The notes beneath the pieces were generated by a model. It was not told the DNA's origin. It did no database searches and saw only the letters and a list, made by a program, of their open reading frames with translations. The translations under genes were made by a program, and so were the position numbers. A stretch of 64,000 nt of DNA from contig WELB01000080.1 of the NCBI GenBank assembly GCA_009602725.1, positions 516,795-580,794 of the forward strand. The letters are read 5' to 3'. The DNA is from Spirogloea muscicola (lineage: Eukaryota; Streptophyta; Zygnematophyceae; Spirogloeales; Spirogloeaceae). Shown here in pieces: positions 44,299 to 56,721 of the stretch (the first letter of the stretch is position 1; each line of letters starts with the position of its first letter).

Positions 44299-44779
44299 AA
44301 TTGGTTTCAGAGGCGGTCTTGCCTCCATCGGGCTAGTGACTTCTTGTGCTCGCCGCTGATAATGCAAGGATCACCTTGATAGGCTGGCCTGACCTTTTTC
44401 TGTCAAGATTTAATGCTTGCCAGACATTGGTCCTTAGGGCGATTCAGCGGAAGCGCCGGGTGCAGAGTCATCCTTGCGCTGTGAGCCGGCGACCAACGCC
44501 AGATTGCAGACTGATCCTTGGACCACTTGCTGCGTTTACTCCTCTTGAGGTGTGGCTTGAGCTTGCAGCCTTTGTGTGGTGAGGTCAGTCGTGTGACCAG
44601 CATTGATCGTGTGCATCGGTCTTGGTCACATCGCGGCTGTCTGCCTGCCTGCTGATTGAGGTGTGAGGTTGCGCGCTGCCTTGCTTGCTTGCTCGCTGGT
44701 GCGCCAGTCTTGGGATGTCCTGTATTGCAGTATGAAGTGTGTGATTTGCTGACTGTCGGGGCTGAACTGATAAGTGTCC

Positions 44780-46050
44780 TTCAGACAGCGTGAGATCACA
44801 TACGTGCAGTGCAGTACACGGCCAAGCCTTCCTCGGAAGGCAAAGCGGTCGGCTGCGGATGCAGCGGCTGCTGTAAGGCGGTCGGCTGTGGATGCAGCGG
44901 CTGCTGTGGAGCGGTCGGCTGTGGATGCAGCGGCTGCGGCAGGGCCAGATGCTGCGGATGCACTGGCTGCTGCAGGGCAAGCCCTTGAGGGGCACGCCGA
45001 GCTCGGGGAGCCGTAGGCCGTGAGGGCTTGTCGGCTGAGGAGGTGCAACGGATGGCCCTCCTCGTGGAGGATCTGGCAGCCACCCAGCCTACGTCGGACC
45101 CAGCCCAATACCGGCTCGATGCAAGGATTTGCGCCGAGCAGCGCGCCCTCCTCGTCCGGCAGCGCGCCGCAGAGCGGCATAGCAAGAGGTGGATGCCTCG
45201 TTGCATTCAATGCGCAAGAGCAACGGTCCCCCCTGAGCATGGACTTGCCAGGGCCCATGCACCCAGGCAAATCTCTGGTCATGATGACCGGGGAGGGTTG
45301 CAGCCATGGCTTGATGAGATGGACGAGTGGTTCATATGTTCGCTCACGGAGGCGGGGGCACGCGTGCGCCCCGCTTCTACCTATCTCACAGGGGAGCCCC
45401 AGCAGGGGTGGAACACCCTGACGAAGGGCTCGACGCCCGCAGCATACAACGGCTGGGACTTCTTCTGCAGCTCGCTCTTGTCCACCTATGGTGACCCCCA
45501 TGAGGAGCTGCCCATGACGAGCTCGATGCTCCTCCGCATGGAGGGCGAAGGGAGCGAGGCCTTTGAGGCCTATGGCCGGCGCTTCCGTCTGCTGCTATCC
45601 AAGCTACGCAGCGAGCCAATGCAGCCGATTGACCAATGCCAACGGTTTGAGGCTGGACTGCCTAATCGTTACTGCGATTGGGTCGCAGTAGATTCCGCGA
45701 CGGCGAAATAGCTCACGGACTTCACCCAGATGGTGGAGCACGCCCGCAAGGTGCTCAGCACGACAAACCTTGCTGGTCCGGGCAAGCGTCCCCTGCTGGA
45801 GGCAGGCGGTTCTGATGCAGACCGACGCAGGAAGCGGTTCGACCCACGCCAGGGCTCGAACGCGCGTCCTCAAGGTGCCTTCTCCAAGCCGCGCGTGGAG
45901 GGAGCTGGATGCTTCTAGTGCGGTGACAAGGGCCACCTGCTCAGAGACTGCCCGGCGGCATCTTCGAGGCCACGTCCACAACGCCCGATGGCCCGGGACA
46001 AGGGCAGCTTCAAGGGGAAGCGTCAGTGCCCGACCCTTGCCTCTGAGAGC
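44780..46050 (+). mobile_element. gypsy-J gag
   Basis: An Ala/Asp-rich repetitive N-terminus (RSAVDAAAAVERSAVDAAAA), then LQPWLDEMDEWF, TYLTGEPQQGW, FCSSLLSTYGDPHEELP and FRLLLSKLRS of the retrotrans_gag core, and a zinc-knuckle-like CGDKGHLLRDCPA at the end. Confidence 0.85.
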
Positions 46051-46489
46051 AATCCCATTCAGCCAGACGCACTTGCGCTGTTTGATCTTGTTGGCATGCT
46101 TGCCCGCCAACCAACATACCGGTCAAGCACTCCATTTCTGCTTTATTGCAAGGTCTGGAAGCCGGAGGGCCTGTATTTGTGTGGGTTGCCCGCAATGACT
46201 TCTGATATTGCAAATGGCTTCTGATATTTATCTGAGCTGGCCTGAGTGCCGTCGCGCTGAAGAATGCTGTTCTTCATTGTGCCGCAGAAGTGCGGCGTGA
46301 CTGATTGAGCTCCGCTGGGGATGTCGCTGTTGTGCTCGCACAAGGCGGGACACAAGCTCCTTAAGCGTAGCGTCGATGTCACTCAGCGTAGGCCTTACCC
46401 AACTGCGGTCAAGGTCTTTGTCGCTCCCACACCATTCCAATTTCCATGGGGGACACACTATGCTATTCGAGGGGCTGTGGTTGCTACGG

Positions 46490-47750
46490 CACCAGCTAGG
46501 ATCCTCCTAGACTCAGGGGCCTCAGTGTCCTATGTGAGTAGGGATTTGGTGAGCTCCACTGGCTTGCATTTGCAAGCAGATGGTCTGCCTAGAGTGATAT
46601 TGGCCGATGGCAACTCCACCGATGTGCTGGGGTTTATGCAATGTTCCAATTTGCATCCAACATAATAAAGCCGAGGTGCTTTGTTACGCAAATGCGTTAA
46701 CCGTTGCATTCGATGTGGTATTGGGCGATGACTGGCTTTGTGCGTCATCAGCCTGCCTTGACTTTGAACGCCAGACTTGCACTGTACAATGTAGCGCACG
46801 GCGCTTTGTCCTTTGCAAGCAGCTTCCCTGTGCACCGCCGCTGGCGGCAGGGGCTTCCATTCTGCTGTCCGCCGTGCAGATGAAGCGATTGATTTACAAG
46901 AACACTGTCCAGATGGCACTTCTTGTGATGGTGGCGTTTAATGTCGAGTCCAAGCCTGACGTGTGTGTATGTGCTGCGCATTCACATGGCGGGGTTCTTG
47001 ATAAGCTTCTGGACGAGTTTGCGGATGTGTTTCCCGACTCTCTTCCGGACGGTCTACCTCCTCACCGAGGTGTGGCTCATACAATTCCATCAAAGCCAGG
47101 TGCTCAACCGCCTTACCGCCCCATGTACCGGCTTCGCCCTCTCGAATTTCGAGAAATGCAATCCCAGGTCGAGGACCTGCTGGCGAAGGGCTGCATTGAG
47201 CGCTCTCAGTCGCCATACGGAGCACCCATTCTCTTTGTCAAACAGAAGGATGGCACTCTACGGATGTGCATTAAGTATCGGGCATTGGATGAGCTTACTA
47301 TCGAGAACCGATACCACTTGATGATCTGTTCGATTGGCTTGCAGGGGCTACTGTGTTTAGCTCCCTGGACCTGGCAAGTGGGGGGTATCACCAAATACGA
47401 ATCACGCCTGCCAATGTTCCGAAAGTTGGCGTTCCGTACGCCGCTTGAACACTTCCAGTTCGAGGTGCTGAGCTTTGCTTTAACCAGTGCACACGGCTAC
47501 ATTCCAGGCGGTGATGTCGAGGGTCTTTGGCCCCCTGCTTTACCATTCTGTGCTGGTTCACTTGGACAGTATCCTCGTTCAGCAGAACACCTGACGATCA
47601 CGTGAAGCACCTGCGCCAAGTGCTGCAGTTATTACGTGAAAATCAATTATGTGCCAAGCGGTCTATATGCGCATAAACCAGCCAGAGCTGACATACCTTG
47701 GGCATGTCGTGGGCATAGACGGCATACGTGTCAACCCAAAAAGACTTCCG
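46490..47750 (+). mobile_element. gypsy-J protease and reverse transcriptase
   Basis: Protease shows ILLDSGASVSYVSRDLV and DVVLGDDWLCA. RT shows RGVAHTIPSKPGAQPPYRPM, YGAPILFVKQKDGTLRMC, FEVLSFALTSA and ELTYLGHVVGIDGIRVN. Fossil sequence. Confidence 0.88.
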
Positions 47751-47789
47751 TCGTACGGGAGTGGCCAGTGCCAATATAATTACCTGCAT

Positions 47790-48430
47790 TGCGCTCCTTT
47801 TTGGGCGTTGCGAACTACTTCCGAAAGTTCCTTCAAGGCTATGGAAAACCGGCTGTTCCTCTTACGAAGCTGACTCGTAAGGACGTACCTTGGGAATGCT
47901 CGTCCGAATGCCAGAGTGCATTTGAGGGAATCCAGCAGCCGTTGACATCTCCGCCTGTGCTGGCCTTTCCTCGTGAAGGCGTGCCATATGAACTCGTCTG
48001 CGAGGCCTTTTGACCGGCGATGGTGCCGTCCTCTTGCAAGAGCTTCACCCGTTAGCGTTTGAGAGCTGCCTGCTGATTCCTGCAGAATGAAATTACACTA
48101 CGGGCGAGCAGGAATTGCTGGCTGTGGTGCACGCCTTACGTGTCTGGCTTTGCTACCTGGAGGGTGTGGCATTTACGCTTGTCACGGATCATTGGCCGTT
48201 GACATAATTTCACACGCAGCAGCATCTCATTAGGCGTCAAGCTCGATGGGCAGAGTGTATTGCACAATTCGATTTTCAGTGGGTTCATCGGCCTGGACGT
48301 CCTATCCTAATGTTGCGGACCCTGTGAGTCGCACCATTCGCGGAGCTGATGCGTTGGCTACCTTGCATGCTTCTGGAGTGCGGGCTGCAGGACTGCGTCC
48401 GACTCGTCGAGCTTCTCAGCTACCCACGGC
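47790..48430 (+). mobile_element. gypsy-J RNase H and linker
   Basis: RSFLGVANYFRKFLQGYGKP, then SPPVLAFPREGVPYELVC, DKELLAVVHALR-like sequence and WVHRPGRP..VADPVSRT, as in gypsy RNase H. The linker stops where the second gag begins. Confidence 0.82.
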
Positions 48431-48439
48431 AGATCACTC

Positions 48440-48985
48440 AGTGTCCTTCAGACAGCGTGGTAGCACATACTTCTAGTGCGCGGCCGAGCCCTCCTCAGGA
48501 GGCAGAGCGGTCGGCTGCTGCGGCAGCGGCTGCTGCGGGCCAGCTGCCGAGGCAGTGGCTGCTGTGGAGCACGTCCAAGCGGCGCACGCCCACGCGGGGC
48601 ACGCCCTGGAGGGGCAGGCCCAAGAGGGCATGGCGAGCTGGGAGCCGGAGGCCTGGAGGGCTTGTCGGCTGGGGACCTGCAACGCGTTGCACTCCTTACG
48701 CAGGACCTGGCGGCAGTCCAGGCTGCAATGGACCCAGTTTTGGAGGGGCTCTACAGCCTGCTTGAGCTGTTGTGCGAGGAGCACCGCACCACCATCGCCC
48801 AGCTCCGTGCGGGACAGCGGCATGCGCAAGAGACTAATACCGAGATGCATCTGGTGCGCAAGAGCGCCGGCAATCCGCTGCATGGGCGTGCAACGGCCCA
48901 CCCACAATGCCAATTTACCAGACAGAACGATCGGGGTGGGCTGCAGTCTTGGCTGAGCGAGATGGCGGAATGGTTTGACACCAAG
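48440..48985 (+). mobile_element. Second gypsy gag N-terminus joined to gypsy-J RNase H
   Basis: Homologous to 44780-45330: CFRQRGSTYF, the Ala-rich repeats, HALEGQAQEGMASWE and GGLQSWLSEMAEWF. It ends where LTR A5 begins. The join between RNase H and a gag is not a natural gypsy order and implies deletion or recombination between two copies. Confidence 0.8.
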
Positions 48986-49884
48986 TGTGACATCTCTGCT
49001 CTAATCACACAGTTAGAGTCAGAATGTCCTGGTTTGGATTCGAGCATAGGGTGTTGTTTTGGAGACAACCCTCATACAGGAGAACGCCAACGCACTTACG
49101 CGCACAGAGCGCAGCGGAAGTCTTACCCTGAGGCACCGCCCTAGAGCGGTGACTCTACCAATAGACTTACAGAGAGCCGGCAGGGCCCGCAGCGATGAGC
49201 TGCGACGACGGGCTGGCAGCACACGGCAACAGCAGAGCTGTGGCGGCGGCGGCAGCAGCAGGCAGCAGCGGGGCTGGCTAGGCAGCAGCAGGGCTGTGTC
49301 TCTCTCGGGCGTTGGTCGACTCCGGAGTCTGACCAAGGCCCACTACTTATAGCGGTTCTCCTGCCACCCCTCCCCTGAGGGTGTGACGAGGGTCGCCTCC
49401 AAGGCCCTCCCTTGGAGGGGCGGGCCTGACAAGGGGACACGACATATACAACAGGCTGGCACACAGGGCCAGTGGCCTTTAGCACGAGTCCAAGAGACTA
49501 GCGCCAAGAGGCCGGCGCGCGAGTCCAAGGGACTGGCGCGCTGGACAGTGACTAGCGCCAAGGAGGTGGCGCGCCAGGCCAATAGCCTGGCTCACGGGGT
49601 CAAGGGACTGAGGCCATGCAGCCATGAGGACGCGAGAGAGCTGGTCAATCCGGTCGGCCCGCGGGGCGCCGGCCTGAGGAAGAGCTGACCCACCCGTCCG
49701 GCCTGCAGGGCGTGAGCCCGAGGCGTGCCGACAGGGTATGGAGCCCCGGACTCTCGAACCGTACTTAGCTACACGGAGTGCAGCCAAGCTACCCGCACCG
49801 TTTGATACTCCAAACGGTAGATACGTTACGCTCATGTAAGGTTATCGCGCGCCGTTGGCACCTTCAAATGGCGGAAACGTTACA
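48986..49884 (-). repeat. Gypsy LTR, family A copy 5
   Basis: 899 bp; in plus view it runs from TGTGACATCTCTGC to GGAAACGTTACA. It shares the long-form 5' segment with 30958-31912. Flanks CCAAG and GATTA do not match, so it is not a clean solo insertion. Confidence 0.8.
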
Positions 49885-50679
49885 GATTAGCTGGTGCACT
49901 GCAGCTGGAGAGAAGGGGCATGGTGCGCAAGATAAAGGGAGGCCAAAGCAATCCAGTACAGTGTGTAAGAATAACAATGATACTTCAGAGGGCTGGAGTA
50001 ACGAAGCTGAAAGACAACTGAAGGGACTCTGATACTCACGCGTGAGCACATACATATCTGAATATGCAAAAAAATCTTTGTGACGGATAAGGGCCGCCAC
50101 ACTCTTTAGGATGCCTGCGTTGAACGTTAGATAGGCTTCATTGCCTCTGGAGAGGGAGAGGTAGTTCGTTCGATACGATTTTTGTGATCCAGGGCAGATT
50201 GCAGGTCTCGTTCTATTGTGGGCTTCTTATTTTTTACATTCTGACACGGCTTTACTATTGTCGATATGGCTGGCAGGTAAACCACCAGGTCATTACAAAT
50301 TTGCCGGAATCCATCTAATGAAAATCATGCAGGCTCGTAAAGCGGCAGCTCATGATATCAGCACTTTTAAGAAAGGTACAGCCACCTTCTTCACTACACA
50401 GCCGTCAGATTTGTGACACGGCTGCCTGGCATATCCACGAACATCGACAAATAAAACAATCCCGACAACTGCCAGAGTACATTCTTATTGTCTTGTGGCA
50501 AATTTCTGAAGCATATGCGGATAGCATTTATAATCTGCGAAACGCTCAACAACCTAACACACACAGGTATGCTAATTATTGTAGCGCACATTACAAGAAC
50601 CAAATCCAACCACATCGACGTGGGCGACCTATGATGCACATGTAAAATCACAGGACTCTGTGGACTCATCAACAGCACC
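49885..50679. other. Spacer with a conserved peptide fragment
   Basis: The minus strand at about 50030-50100 encodes HKDFFAYSDMYVLTREY, resembling HKSLSISDLYVLTRGY at about 8300-8350. Nothing else is recognised. Confidence 0.5.
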
Positions 50680-50902
50680 TCTGATATCTCAGGCTGTAGA
50701 GCAACTCTCCACAGTTGTGGTACAACTTCGTCGTTCATGTCATCGCATTCCCAGCGTTCATGTGCAAGCATTGCTAGTGTTGTCATTTGAGCAATATTGA
50801 CATTACTACACATGTACCCCTCTGAACAACGGCATTCTGATAACCTGTCTTGCGCGATCTGTTAGCAGTCTGATCAGGCAGCTATCGTGCTCTTGTGGTC
50901 CA
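50680..50902. repeat. Direct repeat S, copy 1
   Basis: 223 bp (TCTGATATCTCAGGCTGTAG onward) nearly identical to 51570-51790, 667 bp further right. Confidence 0.92.
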
Positions 50903-51006
50903 TGGCTGGAATGTCAATGCAGCAGTAACGTATTGACAGATGCCTGGAGACTAGACACCTCATCCGGCTGATGAATAAATTGACTGTCAGTGCCGCAGGA
51001 AAGGCT
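50903..51006. repeat. Segment T, inverted relative to 23513-23619
   Basis: About 104 bp, the reverse complement of the sequence just left of LTR G1 (CATTGACATTCCAGCCATG on the other strand). Confidence 0.85.
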
Positions 51007-51569
51007 TGACAGATGCTTGGAGACGGACAATTTCACCAGGCTGGGCAGCGTGGCTTCAATATAGAGCTGAGAGCGGCGCAACCCGGAGTCGTGACACGCG
51101 AGACAGCATGGTGCTGGCGCTTGAACGGCGACGGGAGGTGGCAGCGCTGTAGACTGCCTTGACGGCGTTGTTAGCCGTTAGTGATGACGGCTGACGATAG
51201 CCTGGGGGTAGTGACCGTCAGCTTCTAGTTACGGGGGACCGTCAGTATGGCGGTGGTTGCCGATGGATGGGTAGATTGTCGGTGGTAGCCCGTTGATAGC
51301 CGTCGACAGGTCGTGGACGGGTCGTCAACGAGAGACTGGGTGCCAAGTGTCCCAACCGGGCCCGTATGGCCGGGCTCGCAGTCCGTCGGGCTATATAGAG
51401 GGCTCCCGAGATGGGAGAGGGGGTGAGTTCTTCACCCAACCTCGGACCCCTGGACCCTTGCTGCAGTAACCGTTGCTCAGTTTTACCGTTGCGGCCCCAT
51501 CCCAATGCCTCCCCGCTTTTCCTTGCGCCGCCGGCAGCCCGGGCTTGGCGATCCACAGCATTCCTTACA
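51007..51569 (+). repeat. LTR, family G copy 2
   Basis: 563 bp, homologous to 23620-24211, with the shared GGGCTATATAGAGGG promoter-like box at about 51390. It ends ATTCCTTACA at the edge of repeat S copy 2. Confidence 0.75.
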
Positions 51570-51790
51570 TCTGATACCTCAGGCTGTAGAGCAACTCTCC
51601 ACAGTTGTGGTACAACTTCGTCGTTCATGTCATCGCATTCCCAGCGTTTATGTGCAAGCATTGCTAGTTGTCATTTGAGCAATATTGACAGTACTACACA
51701 TGTACCCCTCTGAACAACGGCATTCTGATCACCTGTCTTGCGCGATCTGTTAGCAGTCTGATCAGGCAGCTATCGTGCTCTTGTAGTCCA
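51570..51790. repeat. Direct repeat S, copy 2
   Basis: Nearly identical to 50680-50902, differing at a few sites including a three-base deletion. Confidence 0.92.
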
Positions 51791-52079
51791 ATAGCAGAGG
51801 TGCAACCTTTGTTAAGAATGACAGTTGGAGGGGGGTGGAGGACAAATCTGCGTTCATATCGTTCTTTAGTCATCGACGGTGCTGTGTATAGAAAACAATG
51901 AGAATGTTTCACATCAGTCAGTCTGCAAAGTCCATCTCCAGATAGGGCGCGGGGGCTTTGAAAGGCCAGCCCCAATCACAGGACGAGCACGAAAAGAGAC
52001 TCATCTTCAGCAAATAAGAGTCAGCAATCTCAGCTACCCACCCTCCTCTCCCGCAGCAGTGCACATGCACAGCGGCAGC
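51791..52079. other. Spacer
   Basis: No recognised feature. It leads into the pseudogene copy at 52080. Confidence 0.4.
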
Positions 52080-52592
52080 TCTCGGCACCCCACGGGCGCA
52101 CGTGAATGGAGGCCCCTGCAGGCCGCCCCCCACGTCCTCAACGCCCTCGGCATCCTCTTAAGCAAACCCAGTGCCTCCTTGCTGCCGACCACGAGGACCC
52201 TGCTGTCAATGGCCTGCTCTTCCCCACCCGCACCGCCTGACTTGCTGAGGATACCTTCCTCTATGCAATATTTGGTGCCCCCCTGCATCCTTGCTCCACG
52301 CCCCCCTACCCCTGCCTGCAACCATTCCGTCCCTTACTTGTGGTGCCTCGCACGATGTATCGTTCCCGGCCGCTTGCCCCTGCATTCTCGGCATCGCAAG
52401 CTGCCTCAATGCTCAAAATCAGATCCGCCTGGCAGGCCGCCTCTTCGCTTCAGTCGGACTATTTCAACTATTTCAACTGTTTCAACCCTGCAGACAGCGA
52501 AGGCTGCCACGCAGGCCATTGATGTGCAGTCAGCTACGCCATTGGTAGTTATAGAATGCTCTAAGATTGGCATGATGTGTTGCCAAAGATCC
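52080..52592 (+). pseudogene. Decayed copy of the 58198-59495 membrane-protein gene
   Basis: 52110-52285 aligns with the exon at 58215-58381 (GCAGGCCGCC..GACGTCCT, CGCCTCCTC, CCTTCCTCTA landmarks), with small indels that shift the frame against the exon. The splice donor region is changed. 52330-52520 aligns with the end of the 58382-59103 intron (CTTCGCTTCAGTCG and GCAGACAG(C/T)GAAGGCTG). Here one minisatellite-like unit replaces the four of the gene. The copy ends at the copia insertion at 52593. A 239-codon plus frame crosses the region but does not match the gene's frame. Confidence 0.72.
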
Positions 52593-53156
52593 TGTTGAGA
52601 TTTGAGTTCTGCCACTTTCATGTCAGTTCGACGTCGAAGCGCACAGGGAAGTGGTGCAGCTTTCTCCTGGAAACCGCAGCCGCCACTGGCACACTGTGCG
52701 GGGATATCCTGCGGCTTACTCGTGGAGCTGCCGCCGCCGCTGCGGCTGTCACCTCAATTCCTCACGACATGACGTTCATCCTGTCGCGATCACAGTGCAC
52801 TCTGCCGAACCGGTGGAGATCGATGGTGTACGGCCGAGTGAGTGCAAAGGGTCCAGCCTCTCCAGCCCCTTGAACTCTGGATCCGGCGGTGCCCCCTAGT
52901 GCTGCCATCCCTGGATCACGGGTCGGCGTCTAACCCCGACAGGTGGCGATCCGACCGCTCTAGCATCCACTGGGACCACCAGACTCCCTAGCTCAGGGGT
53001 AACCCCCGAGCCCCTCAGTACTCCGCGGACGCGCCATTGTGTGTGGACCTCATTGGCCGCATATGCAGGCGGGTACACAGCGGCTCCATACACAGTTATA
53101 GAACCTATGTCATACGGGTTAGCAAGAGGCAAGAGTGTCACATACCTTCCTCAACA
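52593..53156 (-). repeat. copia-2 LTR, left arm
   Basis: 564 bp; in element orientation it runs from TGTTGAGGAAGG to AATCTCAACA, closing with the short inverted ends of an LTR. It aligns throughout with 56722-57281. Confidence 0.88.
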
Positions 53157-53249
53157 CTCCCACTTTAGCAAGTATAATTCCGACAAAACAAAAAGCCAAA
53201 CTGCTTGACACCATTCCGATGCTCGACACAATGCTGATGATGCTACATT

Positions 53250-54965
53250 TTTATACTCCCTTGGTCAAAGTATCAGCAGCCATGTAATTAGTAGACCAAC
53301 ATTTGAAGCATAGATGGCAGCCTCCAAGAGATAATGTACGAAGTGCAGTGGATGTCGATGTGCTTGCTCCAACTATGATGGGAGGGGTTCTGCGTAAATG
53401 CCAAGCTTCCTTAGTTGTTGGAGAGAGTGATGTGAAATTGAGCACGTTTTGTGGGAAGGCCACCTCCCCTCCTCAACCAGATTGCCTCCTTGCTTGCCTG
53501 CGTCCCAGCCATGTCATCTGCCTCCATCGTAAACAGCGCAACTGACCTACATCTCTTGCTACTCCATGAGACTGCTGCTCCTCCCAGCATGAAGGCGTAG
53601 CCTGAGGTAGACCTTCGAGTCACCAAGTCTCCACCCCAGTTTGCGTCAACGACGAAGTTATAGAGGGTCGACAGCAGCTCAACACTTTCCTTCTGCTGGC
53701 CCCTCATCATGCTCAGATGCATTCAGAGGAGCAAGCCGAAGTGAGACGACCTAGGAAGGCACATATCCTGTGATGGGGGCCCAGTTTCCATTTGACGCAG
53801 ATGAAGCAGCCAGAGCAGGTGGCATGAAACGAGACGACCTGGGAGAGCCCTTATCGTCTAGGATGGAGTATGGGGCCCGCATTGTTTAAGTCGCTGGAGA
53901 GTGTTGCAATATTTAACTTTCTCCGCGAAATACAAGCATTGCGTTCATTGTCCCAGCCAATATGAAGATCCGTTTCACGGCCTGCTTGGGCTCCATAGAG
54001 TTGCCACTGGCTTGCACGTCCCCATCCCAAACTTTGCAGCACCTGATCAGCAAAATTGACTTGTTCCAGCCTGATGATCTTGCGCTCTCTGTCCCTCACC
54101 ACCTGCATGCCTAGGAGGTAGGACATATCTCCAAGATCGGACATGCTTAACTTGCTGCTCAGTAGCTCTCACCTTCTCCAAACTCTCCAGGCTGGGATTG
54201 ACTATGATGAGGTCGTCGATATACAAGGCCAACAGCACCACAGATTGTGCTGACGCTGACTTCTGCAGCCCATATAAGCTGGCGTTGCTGGTGTATCGGA
54301 CAAACTCTGCCTCCCTCAGCACACCATTGGTTTTGTGTTTCCACATCCAGAGAGCTGTTTCAACCGCCATACAGCGCCTTGTTCACACGGCACCTTGCTT
54401 GGCTGCTGGCAGGTCGACGAAACCTTTGGGCTGCATCACGTAGATGATCTCCTCTAGGTCTTCATTCAGAAAAGCTGTCTTCACGTCCATTCGATGCACC
54501 TCAAATCCAGAACTGCAGCCAAGCTCAGTAGCACTCGGATGGATTTGTGCTTTGCCACTGGTGCAAAGGTAGTGTCATAGTCGATGCCCTCGACCGGTGA
54601 GAACCCCTTCACCACCAGCCTGGCCTTGTGGCTCACAACCTCCCCGTCTGCACCTCCCTTTCGCCTGAGCACCCACTTGCAGCCAATGGCCTTCCTTCCC
54701 CGTGGCAGGTCGCCAAGTTCCGACATTCCTTTGTCTTCAATGCAAAGATTCTCTTCAGCAGCAGCCAGCTCCCACTGCGCTGCATCCTCCCTCTGTCTTG
54801 CCTGCGCCATACTCATGGGTTCGTCAACGCAGCTACGAAGCCAATATAGTGTACAGGACGTGGCATCCGCGCACTTCTTCTCAGCATCTGCAGTGGCCGG
54901 ACTGCTTCCTCTCCAGCCTGCTGTTGCTGCACTGCCTCCTCCTCCTCCTCCTCGAACGCACTCCA
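53250..54965 (-). mobile_element. copia-2 left arm, RT and RNase H
   Basis: Blocks in minus orientation: AIGCKWVLRRKGG, ARLVVKGFSPVEGIDYDTTF, ALYIDDLIIVNPS, YLLGMQVVRDRERK and VVDANWGGDLVTRRSTSG. The glycine-rich linker before RT is at about 54900-54965. Confidence 0.87.
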
Positions 54966-54989
54966 ACTTTCAAAGATGACATCTCTGCT

Positions 54990-56640
54990 AGCTCAATTCG
55001 CTTGCTTGCAGGGTCCAACAACCTGTACCTGTACATGAAGGAAGGCCATTGGCAGCAATTGGGTGCTCAGGCAAAAGTGAGGTGCGGACGGGGAGGTTGT
55101 GAGATACAAGGCCAGGCGAAGGGTTGCCGAAGGGGTTCTCACAGGTCGAGGGCATCGACTATGACGAGACCTTTGCACAGATGGCAAAGTCCACTTCCAT
55201 CCAAGTGCTACTGAGCTTGGCTGCAATCTGGATATTGAGGTGCATCAAATGGACATGAAGACGGGATTTCTGCATAGAGACCTGGAGGAGGTGATCGACA
55301 TACTGCAGCCAGGTCTCGTCAACCTGCAGCAGCCAGGCAAGGTCTGCCGTTCGAAGAAGTCGCTGTACGGGTTGAAACAAGCTCCCCGGATGTCGAACCA
55401 CAACATCAATGGTATGCTGAAGGGGCAGGCTTTGTCCACTGCGCCAGCGACATCAACGCCCATGTGCTGCAGAAAGCACAGGCTGTGGTGCTGTTGCCTT
55501 GTATGTTGACGACCTGATAATAGTCAGTCCCAGCCTGGAGAATTAGAGAAGGTGAAGAGCTTGCTCAGCATGCCCATTCTTGGAAAGGTGTCCTACCTCC
55601 TAGACATGCAAGTGGTGATGCACGAAGAGCGGAAGACCATCAAGCTGGGACAAGTCAGATTTGCCGAGCAGGCACTGCAACAAGCTGCGATGGGGACATG
55701 CAAGCCAGTCTTAACGCCTATGGAGCCCAAGCAGGCATTGTTGAAGGTGCAAGACCACAAGGAGGAGGAGATAGCAGGAATTCCATACCAGCAAGCAGTG
55801 GGGAATCTCCTGTATCTTATATCAAGAACTAGGCCAGATCTCGCGGCAGCAGTAGGAGCAGTGAGCCAATTCATGCAGCGGCCTGGGATGGCTCATTTGC
55901 AAGCCATAAAGAGGACTTTCAGACACCTGGCTGGGACAACGAATATGTGGCTCGTGTTCGGCGGAGAGAGTGAACTGCTGCAACACTCTCCAGCTACTAA
56001 TGAATGCGGGCCCCAAACTCTCTCCCAAAAGAAAAGGGCCCTCTCAGGTCGTCTCGTTCTGTGCCACATGCTCTGGCTGCTTTATCTGTTTCGATTGGAA
56101 AGTGGGCCCCAATCATTTCACAGGATGGGGGCCCTCCCAGATCGTTTTGTTCCAACTTGCTCGCTCTGAATGCATCTGAAGATGATTGGGGGCCAGCAGA
56201 AGGAAATGCCGAGCTGCTTTCAACCCTCTATGATTGCTTTGACACAGACTGGGTTGGAGACATGGTGACTCGAAGGTTTACCTCAGGCTACATCTTCAAG
56301 CTGGGAGGAGCAACAATCTCGTGGAGTAGCAAGAGCTACAAATCGGTTGCGCTGTCTACAACGGAGGCAGAGTACATGGCTGCGACGCTGGCAAGCAAGG
56401 AGGCAATCTGGTTGAGGAGTCTGCTCGAGGAGGTGGGCTTCCCACAACATGCTCCATCTCTCATCTACAGCGACAACAAACGAAGCTTGGCGTTAATGAA
56501 GAACCCTATGCATCAAAGTCAGTGCAAGCACATCAACACCCAGTGGCACTTCGTGCGTGTGCTCTTGAAGGCTGGAAAGGTATATTTCAAATACCGCTCT
56601 ATTGATGACATGGCTATTAATATGATATTCTGACCAAGGG
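54990..56640 (+). mobile_element. copia-2 right arm, RT and RNase H
   Basis: Blocks in plus orientation: [90 protein letters not shown] and [16 protein letters not shown] short unrelated-looking stretch lies at about 56000-56180. Confidence 0.87.
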
Positions 56641-56721
56641 AGTAGCAAGAAGGAAGCAGCAGCACTGTGTCAAGCAGTTTGGCGTGTCGTCTTGTCAAAA
56701 CCATACTTGCTAGAGTGAGAG

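Larger units (their letters stand above)
43758..48440 (+). mobile_element. Plus-strand Ty3/gypsy, 5' LTR to RNase H (gypsy-J), broken
   Basis: 5' LTR, primer site at about 44300, leader with the ADNAR-type module (about 44340), gag (44780-46050), protease (about 46490-46800), RT (about 46980-47750) and RNase H (about 47790-48430). The integrase and 3' LTR are missing; instead a second gag follows at 48440. A handful of breaks lie in the coding part. Middle age. Confidence 0.85.

Noticed and set aside
51879-52598. 239-codon plus frame as a host gene
   Set aside because: It does not follow the reading frame of the homologous exon at 58198-58381, and indels and the copia insertion interrupt the copy. 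It is better read as a pseudogene.
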